Positions 36,211-44,894 are shown, numbered from the stretch's first letter. The stretch: 48,240 nucleotides of DNA from Hassallia byssoidea VB512170 (GCF_000817785.2 NZ_JTCM02000047.1:1-48240), one strand, 5' to 3'. Made by a program: numbers and translations. The notes: generated by a model from the sequence alone, not told the origin.

Positions 36211-36606
36211 ATGAAAATCTCATTTTTACCGCTTACCAAACTCGTTATTCTGACTGTGGCTGGAATTGGCGTTACTTCCTTGATAATGCCTAAACCCAGC
36301 TTGGCTCAAACCGGTTCGATTAACGATCCGCAAAACGTCGATCCACTAAACAGTACCGATCCTTTATCTCGCAGCAATACTGAGCAAAATCCTTTTAGTT
36401 TGTTTCAGTTGATTCATAACGCTAATTTTGGCGGTTTGAACCAGGACTTTGCCAGAGAACAAAATCAACAACTAGATACAGCAGCGTTAGAGTTTAAAAA
36501 AAGACAACAACTGCGACTTCAAGGTAAACAGCAGCCAATCAACCCAAGCGTAGGGGTAGCGCCGGTGATTCGACCACCTGCAATAACACCCCAATCGGGT
36601 AAGTGA
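36211..36606 (+). CDS. Small secreted protein of unknown function
   Basis: A 131-residue protein with a clear signal peptide (KLVILTVAGIGVTSLIM, probable cleavage after SLAQ at residue 33). The mature part is hydrophilic, Gln/Asn/Pro-rich, with NPFSLFQLIHNANFGGLNQDF as its most structured-looking segment and a proline-rich C-terminus. No cysteine is apparent in the mature part. GAGG lies about 13 bases upstream. I recognise it only as a conserved-looking cyanobacterial exported protein. It follows the ABC permease by 50 bases and may share its transcript. Confidence 0.7.
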   Translation: MKISFLPLTKLVILTVAGIGVTSLIMPKPSLAQTGSINDPQNVDPLNSTDPLSRSNTEQNPFSLFQLIHNANFGGLNQDFAREQNQQLDTAALEFKKRQQLRLQGKQQPINPSVGVAPVIRPPAITPQSGK

Positions 36607-36712
36607 TTCTAAAAAGAAAGGTAAAAGTAAGAAGGTAAAAGGGATAAAATTTTTCCTTTTACCTTCTTTGATTGTCAGTTAAGACTTACGCAACTGGCAT
36701 ATCGGATTGCTT

Positions 36713-36735
36713 CGTAGTAAGCGTTTTAACGCTTA
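36713..36735. repeat. Dispersed hairpin repeat, copy 3 (CGTAGT family)
   Basis: CGTAGT then AAGCGTT-TT-AACGCTT (7-bp stem). Related to 634-656 and 23990-24012 with compensating changes. Confidence 0.75.
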
Positions 36736-36739
36736 TGAA

Positions 36740-36755
36740 AGGCACTTAAGTGCCT
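36740..36755. terminator. Perfect 16-bp palindrome between convergent genes
   Basis: AGGCACTTAAGTGCCT is self-complementary over its full length and sits 1 base from the peroxiredoxin stop codon. Together with the hairpin at 36713 it may terminate transcription from both sides, although no T tract follows. Confidence 0.5.
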
Positions 36756-36756
36756 A

Positions 36757-37194
36757 CTACAGCCCAAGAGCAGTTAATACATCGCTGGCGTGGGTGGCTG
36801 TGCTGACATTAGCATCAACGTGGGTGATTTTACCGTTAGGGTCAATCACATAGGTGACGCGCTTGGCATAACCGCCGCCATCGACATCGTAAGCTTGGAT
36901 TAGGCTTTTGTCTTTGTCAGCCAAAAGGGGAAAATTGAGATTAAATTTTTGGGTAAACGCTTGATGAGAAACTTCATCATCAGCGCTGACACCTAACACG
37001 ACGACATTTTTACCTAGATATTCAGCTTGAGCATCCCGGAAGCTACAGGCTTGTTTAGTGCAGCCTGGGGTGTCATCTTTGGGGTAGAAATACAGAACTA
37101 CCGTCTTACCTGCAAAATCAGATAAAGAAACGGTGTTGCCGTTGGTGTCTTTGGCAGTAAATGCAGGTGCATCCGTACCAACTGCTAGAGGCAT
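36757..37194 (-). CDS. bcp: Peroxiredoxin, bacterioferritin co-migratory protein / PrxQ type
   Basis: A 145-residue thiol peroxidase reducing hydrogen and organic peroxides with thioredoxin. The peroxidatic and resolving cysteines are five residues apart in PGCTKQAC (positions 45 and 50), the hallmark of the PrxQ/BCP group. Also visible are VVLYFYPKDDTPGCT, GVSADDEVSHQAF and the arginine in YAKRVTYVIDPNG. It stands alone. A hairpin pair follows its stop. Confidence 0.95.
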   Translation of the reverse strand: MPLAVGTDAPAFTAKDTNGNTVSLSDFAGKTVVLYFYPKDDTPGCTKQACSFRDAQAEYLGKNVVVLGVSADDEVSHQAFTQKFNLNFPLLADKDKSLIQAYDVDGGGYAKRVTYVIDPNGKITHVDANVSTATHASDVLTALGL

Positions 37195-37281
37195 ACTTGA
37201 CCTTTCCTATTTGTTGATTGTTGGTGCATCTGAGATTTTACAGTAATTTACAATCATTATGTGACGCATCGAAAATAATTG

Positions 37282-37737
37282 GTGCGAAAACAGACAAATC
37301 CTTTTATCTTCGGTGAAAAACCTAAATACAAAATGCCTGCGGTTGATTTGCAAAGCCAGAATAGTTTTCTTTATCCTGCCAACACAGTAGAACGAGCGGA
37401 GCGATCGCTTGTTTGTTCTCCCTTCAATCTGTGTTTATTTATAGCCATGCGTCATCAAAGTGTACCAGTGGGTGCGATCGCCCTTGATTCTGGTGTCAAA
37501 AGTGGCTACACCAAACGTCTTTTGTCAGAATTAGCATGTGATAACGCCTTAGATTGGCTAATTCAAGTCGGTATATTGCGACGCGAAGTCGATGGTCAGG
37601 GAATTACAGATAGTTTTCGCCTCACTCCCCTTGGTCGGCAAGTAATAGAAAAACTACAACTTTACCCAAAACGTTCTGCTTCATGGCGCGATCGCCTTTA
37701 TGATTTTCTAACTCGCACTTTTAGACTACCTTTTTAG
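37282..37737 (+). CDS. Conserved cyanobacterial winged-helix-like protein (Npun_F0494-type)
   Basis: A protein of about 151 residues starting at GTG 37282 (TTG 37279 is directly before it). The segment LFIAMRHQSVPVGAIALDSGVKSGYTKRLLSE followed by WLIQVGILRREVDGQGITDSFRLTPLGRQVIE has the look of a winged helix: a recognition-like helix, then a two-strand wing ending in RLTPLGR. The name is from memory of a cyanobacterial family; DNA binding is inference. It is divergent from the peroxiredoxin gene by about 90 bases. Confidence 0.7.
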   Translation: MRKQTNPFIFGEKPKYKMPAVDLQSQNSFLYPANTVERAERSLVCSPFNLCLFIAMRHQSVPVGAIALDSGVKSGYTKRLLSELACDNALDWLIQVGILRREVDGQGITDSFRLTPLGRQVIEKLQLYPKRSASWRDRLYDFLTRTFRLPF

Positions 37738-38032
37738 ATTTTAAAGATAAAGAGTTAGCATTAAGCAATCAAAGGGAACAATATATACGGACTGGGGACT
37801 AGGGACTGGGGACAAGGGGACAAGGGGACAAGGGGACAAGGGGACAAGGAGACAAGGGGACAAGGAGACAAGGAGACAAGAGTCAAGAGTCAACAGTCAA
37901 TGGTCAATATAAGTGACTTTGGACTTTGGACTTTGGACTTTGGACTTTTGACTCTTGTCTCCCCATCCCCCCCTCTCCCCATCCCCCCCTCTCCCTAGTC
38001 CCCCTTATCTGGAAAAATCGCAATATTTATTT
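37738..38032. repeat. STRR spacer upstream of cobQ
   Basis: GGGGACAAGGGGACAAGG units (about 37800-37880), AGTCAACAGTCAATG heptamers, four GGACTTT heptamers, then CCCCATCCCCCCCTCT units. No gene, and no B12 riboswitch recognised before this cobalamin gene. Confidence 0.85.
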
Positions 38033-39514
38033 ATGAAATCAATTATGGTAGTGGGGACAACATCCCACGCAGGGAAATCACTGATAACCGCAGCTATTTG
38101 TCGCCTTCTAGCGCGGCGTGGTTGGCGAGTGGCTCCCTTTAAAGGTCAAAATATGGCTTTAAATTCTTATGTCACCGCTAATGGAGGTGAAATGGGTTAC
38201 GCGCAAGCGGTACAAGCTTGGGCTGCGGGAGTCGTTCCTTGGGTGGAAATGAACCCAATTTTACTCAAACCCCAAGGAGATATGACCTCCCAGGTAATTA
38301 TTAAGGGTAAGCCTGTAGGCAAAGTGGGTGCCGCAGAGTACTACGAGCAATATTTTGAACTGGGTTGGCGAGCAATTGAAGAATCGCTTCAGCATTTAGG
38401 AACAGAGTTTGATATGCTGGTTTGCGAGGGTGCCGGTAGTCCTGCGGAAATTAATCTCAAGCACCGCGACTTGACAAATATGCGGGTAGCAAAACATTTG
38501 AATGCAGCCACGCTACTGGTAGTTGATATTGACCGGGGTGGTGCTTTTGCCCATGTTGTGGGAACCTTGGAATTACTAGACCCAGACGAACGCGCTTTAA
38601 TTCGCGGTGTAGTGATTAACAAGTTTCGGGGACAGCGATCGCTCTTGGAACCAGGAATCAAATGGTTAGAAGAACGTACTGGTATCCCCGTTGTCGGTGT
38701 AATTCCTTACTTAGAACATCTGTTTCCGGCAGAAGACTCGCTTGACCTGCTAGATCGTAGATCCCAGAAAAACATCAACGAACTGAACATTGCTGTTATT
38801 CGCTTACCGAGAATTGCCAATTTTACCGACTTTGACCCCTTAGAATCAGAATCCTCAGTTGCGGTAAAATACTTAAGCCCCAAGCAAGATTTAGGACATC
38901 CAGATGCGGTAATTATTCCAGGGACAAAAACCACAATTCCCGACTTGCTATTATTGCAAAAAAGTGGTATGGCAGAAGCAATTCAACACTATGCCGCATC
39001 TGGTGGCACAGTTTTGGGTATCTGCGGGGGGTATCAAATGCTCGGTCAAATGATAGCCGATCCGGAGGGGATAGAAGGACAAGCTGGCAGATATCAGGGT
39101 TTGAATTTATTACCGATAAAAACGGTGATTACCGGACAGAAAATCGCCCGTCAGCGCCAAGTTAGCTCGAATTTTCCGCAAATGGGCTTGCCAGTAAATG
39201 GCTTTGAAATCCATCAAGGGCGATCGCGCATCGAAATGCCAGGAACAGATTCCAAAGCTTTCCAACCTTTATTTGACGATATTAATTTAGGCTTGGTAGA
39301 TAGTTGTCAATCAGTTTGGGGTACTTATCTCCACGGCATTTTTGACAATGGTCCCTGGCGTCGCGCTTGGTTAAATCGCCTGCGTCAACAGCGGGGTTTA
39401 AAATCTTTACCTACGGGCGTTGCCAACTACCGCGAAGAGCGAGAAAATATTTTAGACTCTCTTGCCACGGAAATAGAACGCCATTTAGACTTAACTCCGT
39501 TTTTATCTCAGTAG
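38033..39514 (+). CDS. cobQ: Cobyric acid synthase CobQ
   Basis: A 493-residue ATP- and glutamine-dependent amidotransferase that amidates adenosylcobyrinic acid side chains in B12 (or pseudo-B12) synthesis. The N-terminal dethiobiotin-synthetase-like ATPase begins IMVVGTTSHAGKSLITAA, continues PFKGQNMALNSY and VCEGAGSPAEINL; the C-terminal glutaminase domain has GICGGYQMLG (nucleophile Cys) and GTYLHGIFDN (catalytic His). The frame opens earlier, at 37955, but that part is translated repeat; ATG 38033 is the natural start. The ferredoxin starts 12 bases after its stop, suggesting co-transcription. Confidence 0.96.
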   Translation: MKSIMVVGTTSHAGKSLITAAICRLLARRGWRVAPFKGQNMALNSYVTANGGEMGYAQAVQAWAAGVVPWVEMNPILLKPQGDMTSQVIIKGKPVGKVGAAEYYEQYFELGWRAIEESLQHLGTEFDMLVCEGAGSPAEINLKHRDLTNMRVAKHLNAATLLVVDIDRGGAFAHVVGTLELLDPDERALIRGVVINKFRGQRSLLEPGIKWLEERTGIPVVGVIPYLEHLFPAEDSLDLLDRRSQKNINELNIAVIRLPRIANFTDFDPLESESSVAVKYLSPKQDLGHPDAVIIPGTKTTIPDLLLLQKSGMAEAIQHYAASGGTVLGICGGYQMLGQMIADPEGIEGQAGRYQGLNLLPIKTVITGQKIARQRQVSSNFPQMGLPVNGFEIHQGRSRIEMPGTDSKAFQPLFDDINLGLVDSCQSVWGTYLHGIFDNGPWRRAWLNRLRQQRGLKSLPTGVANYREERENILDSLATEIERHLDLTPFLSQ

Positions 39515-39526
39515 TATTAGTGTTTT

Positions 39527-39766
39527 ATGAGTGTTCGCGTCCGCTTTTTACCAGATGATGTTACGGTTGATGCCGAAGTGGGAGAATCTCTGCTGGATGT
39601 AGCAGATAAAGCCGGAATATTCATTCCCACCGGTTGTTTAATGGGGTCGTGTCATGCTTGCAGTGTGGAATTAGATGATGGTAATATTATTCGCGCTTGT
39701 ATTACCTCAGTTCCTCCAGCAGATGAGGAGTTGACGATTAATTTGTTTAGCGATCCAACTTGGTAA
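39527..39766 (+). CDS. Small 2Fe-2S ferredoxin
   Basis: A 79-residue plant-type ferredoxin fold protein. Cluster ligands are CLMGSCHAC plus the downstream cysteine in RACIT, giving the Cx4Cx2C...C pattern. It is shorter than photosynthetic PetF (about 97) and likely a specialised electron donor. Starts 12 bases after cobQ. Its last codons and stop (CTTGGTAATGGCG) are part of the region duplicated upstream of the antiporter at 41419. Confidence 0.88.
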   Translation: MSVRVRFLPDDVTVDAEVGESLLDVADKAGIFIPTGCLMGSCHACSVELDDGNIIRACITSVPPADEELTINLFSDPTW

Positions 39767-39808
39767 TGGCGTTTATCAGAGAAGTCACAACAAATTTCTA
39801 GAACCAAA

Positions 39809-40023
39809 GTGGATGTTGCTGAATTAATACCAATTTTAATTATTCTCCTACTCGTTGCCACTGGTGTAGCCTTGCTATCCCGTCGGTTGCGAGTTCCTTA
39901 TGTCACGGGTTTAGTGTTAGCGGGTTTAGCCATCACTGAACTCTTACCACGGCGTATTGGTCTGGATTCTTCCTAATTTTGAATCTGTTTCTGCCGATTC
40001 TCCTGTTTGAGGCGGCTATCAAT
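39809..40023 (+). pseudogene. 5' fragment of the Na+/H+ antiporter gene (duplicate)
   Basis: GTG 39809 opens a frame of 55 codons (VAELIPILIILLLVATGVAL...) that closely matches the first residues of the intact antiporter starting at 41468. A short deletion relative to that gene (GATTCTTCCTAA against GATCCTTCCCTTG) creates a stop at 39974-39976. Similarity continues in a shifted frame (LNLFLPILLFEA) to about 40023 and then ends abruptly next to the inserted acyltransferase-like gene. Upstream similarity begins inside the ferredoxin C-terminus, at about 39760. Confidence 0.9.
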
Positions 40024-40047
40024 AAATTTATGAGATATGACGTATAT

Positions 40048-41247
40048 TTACAAGTATTGTAACCACTTGCTTGGATACTTTGTCTTGTAATTCCTAAACC
40101 AACTACAGAGGGGATAAAGCAGAATTATCATGATTATCCAAATATTGTAAATCATTGGTAAATCATATCCATAATCGGCTGGCATTAGGCGGGAGACTAT
40201 AAAGGGCATAATAATTGCCTTTAATCCATATTTAGGTAAAGCCACCAAGATAGCAGTTAAATGGATGAGCCAAAGGTGAATTATATAAAAAAATAAAGGA
40301 ACCTGACCGAATACCACTAGAGGTTGAAAAATCCTCCATTTATGCTTTTCAAACAGGTAAAGCAAGAGCATTGCCAGACCTAGTGTAATTAACAAATAAA
40401 GCAATGAAGGTGGATATTTCTGACAGTTAATAAACGATAGTATGGTATGGGAGAAACTGCTTTGCACTGTCCAAGGATACGGGTCGCCATATACATTCAA
40501 AGCGCGGAGAACCACGAACCCAGCAATTAAACCCAGCCCCAACCGTCGTAACAATCGCTGCCTGTAAGCTTTTTCTTCTTTAAATACAGTTCCAAACGCA
40601 TAACCTGTTGCCATTACCCCAATCCAAGGAATCAGGGGATAGCTAATGACAAAAATTTTATGAGGAAAAGGTGTGAACATTTTTGGTTCATGAAGTACTG
40701 CCCACAACCAACCCCATCTTCCTAGTTGTTCAACATGGATATTATCAAATAGATTGTGTCCACCTATGAGCAAAATTCCTAGTGCAGCTATTAGAGGAAT
40801 TGGCATTCTAATTAATGCTGCTAAAACGACCATTGACCAACCAAGTGCCCATAATACCCCCGCTGCCAAAAAAGAGTAGGTTGGGTCAAATAGCCAGCCA
40901 AAACGTACCACTGTTAACTCTAGAAATACCAACCACAACCCACGAATTATCAGATAGCGCGAGAGTTCTTGCTTACTTTGTGGTCGCCTCCCAAAGTAAA
41001 GATAGACTGCAACCCCAGCCAGAAATATAAATGTGGGGGCGCACAAATGAGTTACCCAGCGAGTGAGAAACAGAGGTACGTTTGTCTGGGTCAAGTCTGT
41101 AGGGCGGAAGCGAACATTAGTGAAAAAATCTCGCACATGATCTAACGCCATTAACACCATCACCAATCCACGCAACATATCTATTGATATGATTCGCTTA
41201 GTTCGTAACTGGTTAGTGCTAGGAGTTTCATTATTTGAAAAACTCAT
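40048..41247 (-). CDS. Multi-pass membrane protein of the DUF1624 / heparan-alpha-glucosaminide acetyltransferase-like family
   Basis: A 399-residue protein with about ten hydrophobic helices. The N-terminal RIISIDMLRGLVMVLMALDHVRDFF is the signature of this acyltransferase-like family, and the conserved HLCAPTFIFLAGV follows. C-terminal FGQVPLFFYIIHLWLIH is also typical. Relatives transfer acyl groups to carbohydrates across membranes; the bacterial substrate is generally unknown. The gene lies on the strand opposite to its neighbours between a truncated and an intact copy of the antiporter 5' end, so it appears to have inserted there. Confidence 0.85.
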   Translation of the reverse strand: MSFSNNETPSTNQLRTKRIISIDMLRGLVMVLMALDHVRDFFTNVRFRPTDLTQTNVPLFLTRWVTHLCAPTFIFLAGVAVYLYFGRRPQSKQELSRYLIIRGLWLVFLELTVVRFGWLFDPTYSFLAAGVLWALGWSMVVLAALIRMPIPLIAALGILLIGGHNLFDNIHVEQLGRWGWLWAVLHEPKMFTPFPHKIFVISYPLIPWIGVMATGYAFGTVFKEEKAYRQRLLRRLGLGLIAGFVVLRALNVYGDPYPWTVQSSFSHTILSFINCQKYPPSLLYLLITLGLAMLLLYLFEKHKWRIFQPLVVFGQVPLFFYIIHLWLIHLTAILVALPKYGLKAIIMPFIVSRLMPADYGYDLPMIYNIWIIMIILLYPLCSWFRNYKTKYPSKWLQYL

Positions 41248-41467
41248 ATTTTATCTAAATTTAAAGTATTTGTTTTCATTGTCCTTATTTTTGCACTTTT
41301 ATACCCCATCTCCCAATACGGTTCGGATAAAAAATTTACTCTTTTGGATAGGCTTGCGAGCATTTTAGTAGACAATAATTGCTAAAAGCAAAAAATTTAT
41401 CTATGATAGCCCCCAATCTTGGTAATGGCGTTTCTCAGAGAAGTCACAACAACTTTCCATAACCGAA

Positions 41468-43021
41468 GTGAATCTTGCTGAATTAGTACGGATTTTAATT
41501 ATTCTCCTGCTCATTGCCACTGGTGTAGCCCTGCTATCCCGTCGGTTGCGAATCCCTTATGTCACGGGTTTAGTATTGGCAGGTTTGCCGATTACTGAGC
41601 TATTGTCTCGTCGCATTGGTTTAGATCCTTCCCTTGTTTTGAATCTTTTCCTGCCAATTCTCATCTTTGAAGCTGGCATCAATACAGATGTCAGCCGTCT
41701 ACGCAGCACGTTTAAACCAATTGCTCTTTTGGCAGGTCCTGGGGCTGTGCTTTCCAGTGCTATTATTGCCGTCCTGTTGAAATTTGGGCTGGGACTGACT
41801 TGGATACCCGCTCTATTTGTAGGAGTCATTCTGGCAAACACTGATACGGTTTCAATGATTGCCGTCTTTAAGGAGATACCGGTACCCTCCCGGCTTTCGA
41901 CCATCGTTGAAGGAGAAACTTTATTCAACGATGCTGCTGCCCTAGTTTCCTTCAACCTGATTTTGCAAGTATATTCCACAGGTTCGCTGACGTTACTAGA
42001 GGGAATCCAACAACTGCTATTTATCGCTCTTGGAGGCTGCCTCGTGGGGTTAGTCTTAGGCTACTTGAGCATACCTGTATTTGCCCGTTTAGATGATCCT
42101 CTTAGCAGTCTCTTACTGACGGTAGCAGTTGCATTAGGAACTTTTCAGGTAGGGCAATCTCTAGGTGTATCAGGTGCTGTGGCTGTAGTTATAGCTGGAT
42201 TAATTTTCGGGAATTTTGGGATTTCTGGCAATACTTCTGCTTCCAGTCGGATCACCTTGTTGAGTTTCTGGGAATATGCCAGTTTTACCGTCAACACCTT
42301 TATTTTTCTGCTGATTGGTGTAGAAATAAACCTTATAACACTCTGGAGGACTTTACCTGCTATTCTACTTGCTGTTTTGGCTTATCAAGTAGGGCGAGTT
42401 CTTACGGTCTATCCGCTGTTAGCAGGGATTCGTTGGATTGACCGCCCAATTCCGCTGCGCTGGCAACATTTACTATTTTTCGGCAACATTAAAGGTTCAC
42501 TCTCAATGGCTCTGGCGTTGAGCTTACCGACTACACTACCAGGGCGAGAAGTCCTTATCGCTTTAGTCTTTGGTAGTGTGCTGGTGTCGTTAGTAGGACA
42601 GGGTTTAAGTTTGCCGTGGGTGGTAAAACGCTTAAAATTATCTAAATTTTCAGAGGTTCAGCAGCAAGTTGAAGAATTACAAGCTCACTTAATCACCGGT
42701 AAGGCTGCACAAGATGAATTAGATAGTCTGTTGAAGTCAGGGGTGTTACCAAAAGCCGTTTATGAAGAGATGCGATCGGCTTATCAGGTGCGAGTGGCAG
42801 GAGCAGAAAAGACATTGCGAGAATTTTACAATCGCCGTCCAGAGGAGTTTGACACAACAAGTGGTGAACACACGAAACTTGATGCTATTCGTCGCCGTTT
42901 ACTGCTAGCAGAGAAAGCTGCACTCAACGAGACAATGCGTAAGCGAATTCTCTCAGAAGAAATTGTTCAAGCACGGATACAAACTATAGATGAGCAACTG
43001 CTGCGACTTGAGGATGATTGA
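41468..43021 (+). CDS. Na+/H+ antiporter, NhaP/CPA1 family
   Basis: A 517-residue cation/proton antiporter starting at GTG 41468, with about 12 membrane helices over the first 400 residues. Motifs of the CPA1 family are present: LANTDTVSMIAVFKE, the active-site FNDAAALVSF with its Asn-Asp pair, and GNIKGSLSMALALSLP. A cytosolic tail of about 120 residues is largely helical and charged (SEVQQQVEELQAHLI), probably regulatory. Works at the plasma or thylakoid membrane in salt and pH homeostasis. Its 5' end and promoter-proximal region are duplicated at 39760-40023. It converges on DUF3124, 7 bases away. Confidence 0.93.
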   Translation: MNLAELVRILIILLLIATGVALLSRRLRIPYVTGLVLAGLPITELLSRRIGLDPSLVLNLFLPILIFEAGINTDVSRLRSTFKPIALLAGPGAVLSSAIIAVLLKFGLGLTWIPALFVGVILANTDTVSMIAVFKEIPVPSRLSTIVEGETLFNDAAALVSFNLILQVYSTGSLTLLEGIQQLLFIALGGCLVGLVLGYLSIPVFARLDDPLSSLLLTVAVALGTFQVGQSLGVSGAVAVVIAGLIFGNFGISGNTSASSRITLLSFWEYASFTVNTFIFLLIGVEINLITLWRTLPAILLAVLAYQVGRVLTVYPLLAGIRWIDRPIPLRWQHLLFFGNIKGSLSMALALSLPTTLPGREVLIALVFGSVLVSLVGQGLSLPWVVKRLKLSKFSEVQQQVEELQAHLITGKAAQDELDSLLKSGVLPKAVYEEMRSAYQVRVAGAEKTLREFYNRRPEEFDTTSGEHTKLDAIRRRLLLAEKAALNETMRKRILSEEIVQARIQTIDEQLLRLEDD

Positions 43022-43028
43022 TAGCTTT

Positions 43029-43601
43029 TTAAGAACCCTGCACAGAAGATGAGCGCTGGCGATCGCTTTGACTTTTGATCACCCTACCGGGACTAATAAA
43101 AGAAATTCCTTGCTGGAATTCAGTAGCAATCATAACTGCCTCCACTACAGGCTCAGAAACTTGTGTTTGGGCTAGCCACTCCACAATAAAGTTTGCTCCT
43201 AAACCTCCACTGGTGTCAGTTCTATTCACGACAAAATCACAAGAAGCCATCGTACCAAGTTCAATAGGGCGCTCTAAATATTGTTTAACTAACTTACCAT
43301 TTGAATCATAGTAGCGCACAGAAGTAATGATGATACGATTGGTCAAATCTGTATTCCGAATACTGAGCGTAGCCGCTAAATTGAGAGTCTTCTGCCGATC
43401 ATCATGATAGATATGGGAATAAATAGGTACATAAATGGTTTGACCCATTGCTATCTTGAAATTTTTATCCAGAGTCACCACCTTTGCAGATGGAGTTGCC
43501 ACAGTTGTATCCGATTGTGATGGTGGAACCTGCGCTGATGTGCAAGACGCAAGAAGAACAATAAAAGCAATTGCTAAATAAAAATGTGTGTACAGCTTCA
43601 T
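43029..43601 (-). CDS. DUF3124 lipoprotein
   Basis: A 190-residue protein with a lipoprotein signal peptide (AIAFIVLLASC, lipobox LASC at residue 20), so probably membrane-anchored. The mature domain has the DUF3124 pattern: GQTIYVPIYSHIYHDDRQKTLNLAATLSIRNTD and YLERPIELGTMASCDFVV. Function unknown; the beta-rich pattern suggests an extracytosolic binding domain. It starts 5 bases after the stop of the RCK gene on the same strand, so the two are probably co-transcribed, and converges with the antiporter. Confidence 0.85.
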   Translation of the reverse strand: MKLYTHFYLAIAFIVLLASCTSAQVPPSQSDTTVATPSAKVVTLDKNFKIAMGQTIYVPIYSHIYHDDRQKTLNLAATLSIRNTDLTNRIIITSVRYYDSNGKLVKQYLERPIELGTMASCDFVVNRTDTSGGLGANFIVEWLAQTQVSEPVVEAVMIATEFQQGISFISPGRVIKSQSDRQRSSSVQGS

Positions 43602-43606
43602 TAAAT

Positions 43607-44284
43607 TTATTTACAGCCTTCGATAAAATCAATGACTTGATGTAATGAGCCTGGTTTTGTCACAATCAGCACAGTTGAACCGGGTTCTAGTACTGTACTG
43701 CCGTTAGGAATCATCAAATCTTCGTGGGGATGAGGTTGATAGCCAATAATTAGAGAGCCAGTGGGAAACCGCGAATCCTGAGCAATTTCGGCAATGGTAC
43801 GACCAACGACGTAGCAATTGTTGGGAATGGAGAGTTTCAAAACTTCAATCTGCCCCTGGTCAAAATGCATCATCGATTCTACTTGCGGATACTCAATGGC
43901 ATTTACCATCGTTGAAACCGCTAGCTCAACAGTACCAATGATATGGTTGGCTCCTGCCAAACGAAATGGTTCAGCAAAATCAGAATGGCGCATCCGAGCG
44001 AGAATATGGGGAACACCGTAGTGCTTGCTTAGAGTCACCATTGCCAAGTTCAAAGCATCATTTCGCAGAGCAGCCACTAAAGAGTCGGCTTTACGAATCC
44101 CAGCTTCTAACAATACTTCTGTACTCACAGCACTGCCTTCAAAAGCCATCGCTCCTACTTGTTCACGCGCATAACGGCAAGCATTAGGATCAATGTCAAT
44201 GACGGCTACAGTATGCCCTAGTTCTACCAATTTTTGAGCCAAACTCAGCCCCACTAAGCCCGCTCCACCAATTAGCACGTACAT
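43607..44284 (-). CDS. TrkA-like potassium/ion channel regulatory protein (RCK domains)
   Basis: A 225-residue cytosolic protein. The N-terminal RCK_N Rossmann fold starts MYVLIGGAGLVGLSLAQKL with an acidic VIDIDP strand end; the middle GVPHILARMRH is typical of TrkA/KTN proteins; the C-terminal RCK_C region (VLKLSIPNNCYVVGRTIAEIAQD, TVLEPGSTVLIVTKPGS) completes the unit. Such proteins gate K+ channels or transporters in response to nucleotides. No membrane subunit is on this strand, but the convergent Na+/H+ antiporter is a candidate partner (inference). Upstream of DUF3124 in one unit. Confidence 0.9.
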   Translation of the reverse strand: MYVLIGGAGLVGLSLAQKLVELGHTVAVIDIDPNACRYAREQVGAMAFEGSAVSTEVLLEAGIRKADSLVAALRNDALNLAMVTLSKHYGVPHILARMRHSDFAEPFRLAGANHIIGTVELAVSTMVNAIEYPQVESMMHFDQGQIEVLKLSIPNNCYVVGRTIAEIAQDSRFPTGSLIIGYQPHPHEDLMIPNGSTVLEPGSTVLIVTKPGSLHQVIDFIEGCK

Positions 44285-44404
44285 AGCTGCTCCTGATGTT
44301 CAACTTACTACTTCACTTTACAGGCTAGCAAGTGAAGGTATAGCTTGACTGGCTTGTTTGGCATCTTTGAGAGCATCAACCCAATTGTTAAGATTGCTTC
44401 TGCT

Positions 44405-44848
44405 TTAATTAGATTTCACATTCAGAGCGTATTCTCTAAACCGCTCTAAATCAGCTTTAATTGTAGATTCTACCGCTCGTCCCAAAAACAAATTATCCAT
44501 AATTTTGCCAAGGATACCGGGAATAGCATAGGAAATGCTAAGTTTAACAATGCTGCTATTTTTGCGATCGTAAAAGCGAATCGCTCCTTGATTCGGCAAA
44601 CCATCAATTGATTCCCATTGAATAATCTGATTGGGAATCATTTTCAAAATCCGGGATTTCCAAGTAAACTGCAAACCGCCAGTATTAAGTGTCCAAAAAG
44701 ATAGCTCTGGATTATCTTCCGGAACCTTCACAGAATCAATCCACTTCATCCAGCGCGGCATTTGCTCCAAATCTGACCAGAGGCTCCATACTAATTCTAT
44801 AGGAGCCTCTACCTCCACCTGCACACTATGCTCTAGCCAGTCTGCCAT
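44405..44848 (-). CDS. SRPBCC (START-like) polyketide cyclase/dehydrase-type protein
   Basis: A 147-residue soluble protein with the helix-grip pattern of the SRPBCC superfamily: HSVQVEVEAPIELVWSLWSDLEQMPRWMKWI at the N-terminus, FTWKSRILKMIPNQIIQWESIDGLPN in the sheet, and a long C-terminal helix (AVESTIKADLERFREYAL). These folds bind hydrophobic ligands. It follows crtQ by 46 bases on the same strand, which suggests a role near carotenoids or other lipids, but no ligand is known. Confidence 0.85.
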   Translation of the reverse strand: MADWLEHSVQVEVEAPIELVWSLWSDLEQMPRWMKWIDSVKVPEDNPELSFWTLNTGGLQFTWKSRILKMIPNQIIQWESIDGLPNQGAIRFYDRKNSSIVKLSISYAIPGILGKIMDNLFLGRAVESTIKADLERFREYALNVKSN

Positions 44849-44894
44849 TCTTTCTTTGCGTCCTTCGCGTCTTCGTGGTTCGTTTCCCTAATCT

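Noticed and set aside
37955-38032. N-terminal extension of CobQ (proline/serine-rich)
   Set aside because: It is translated CCCCATCC repeat; the family start MKSIMVVGTTSHAG begins at 38033.
37738-38032. Cobalamin riboswitch upstream of cobQ
   Set aside because: The upstream 295 bases are almost entirely tandem repeats and contain no recognisable B12-box-like sequence.
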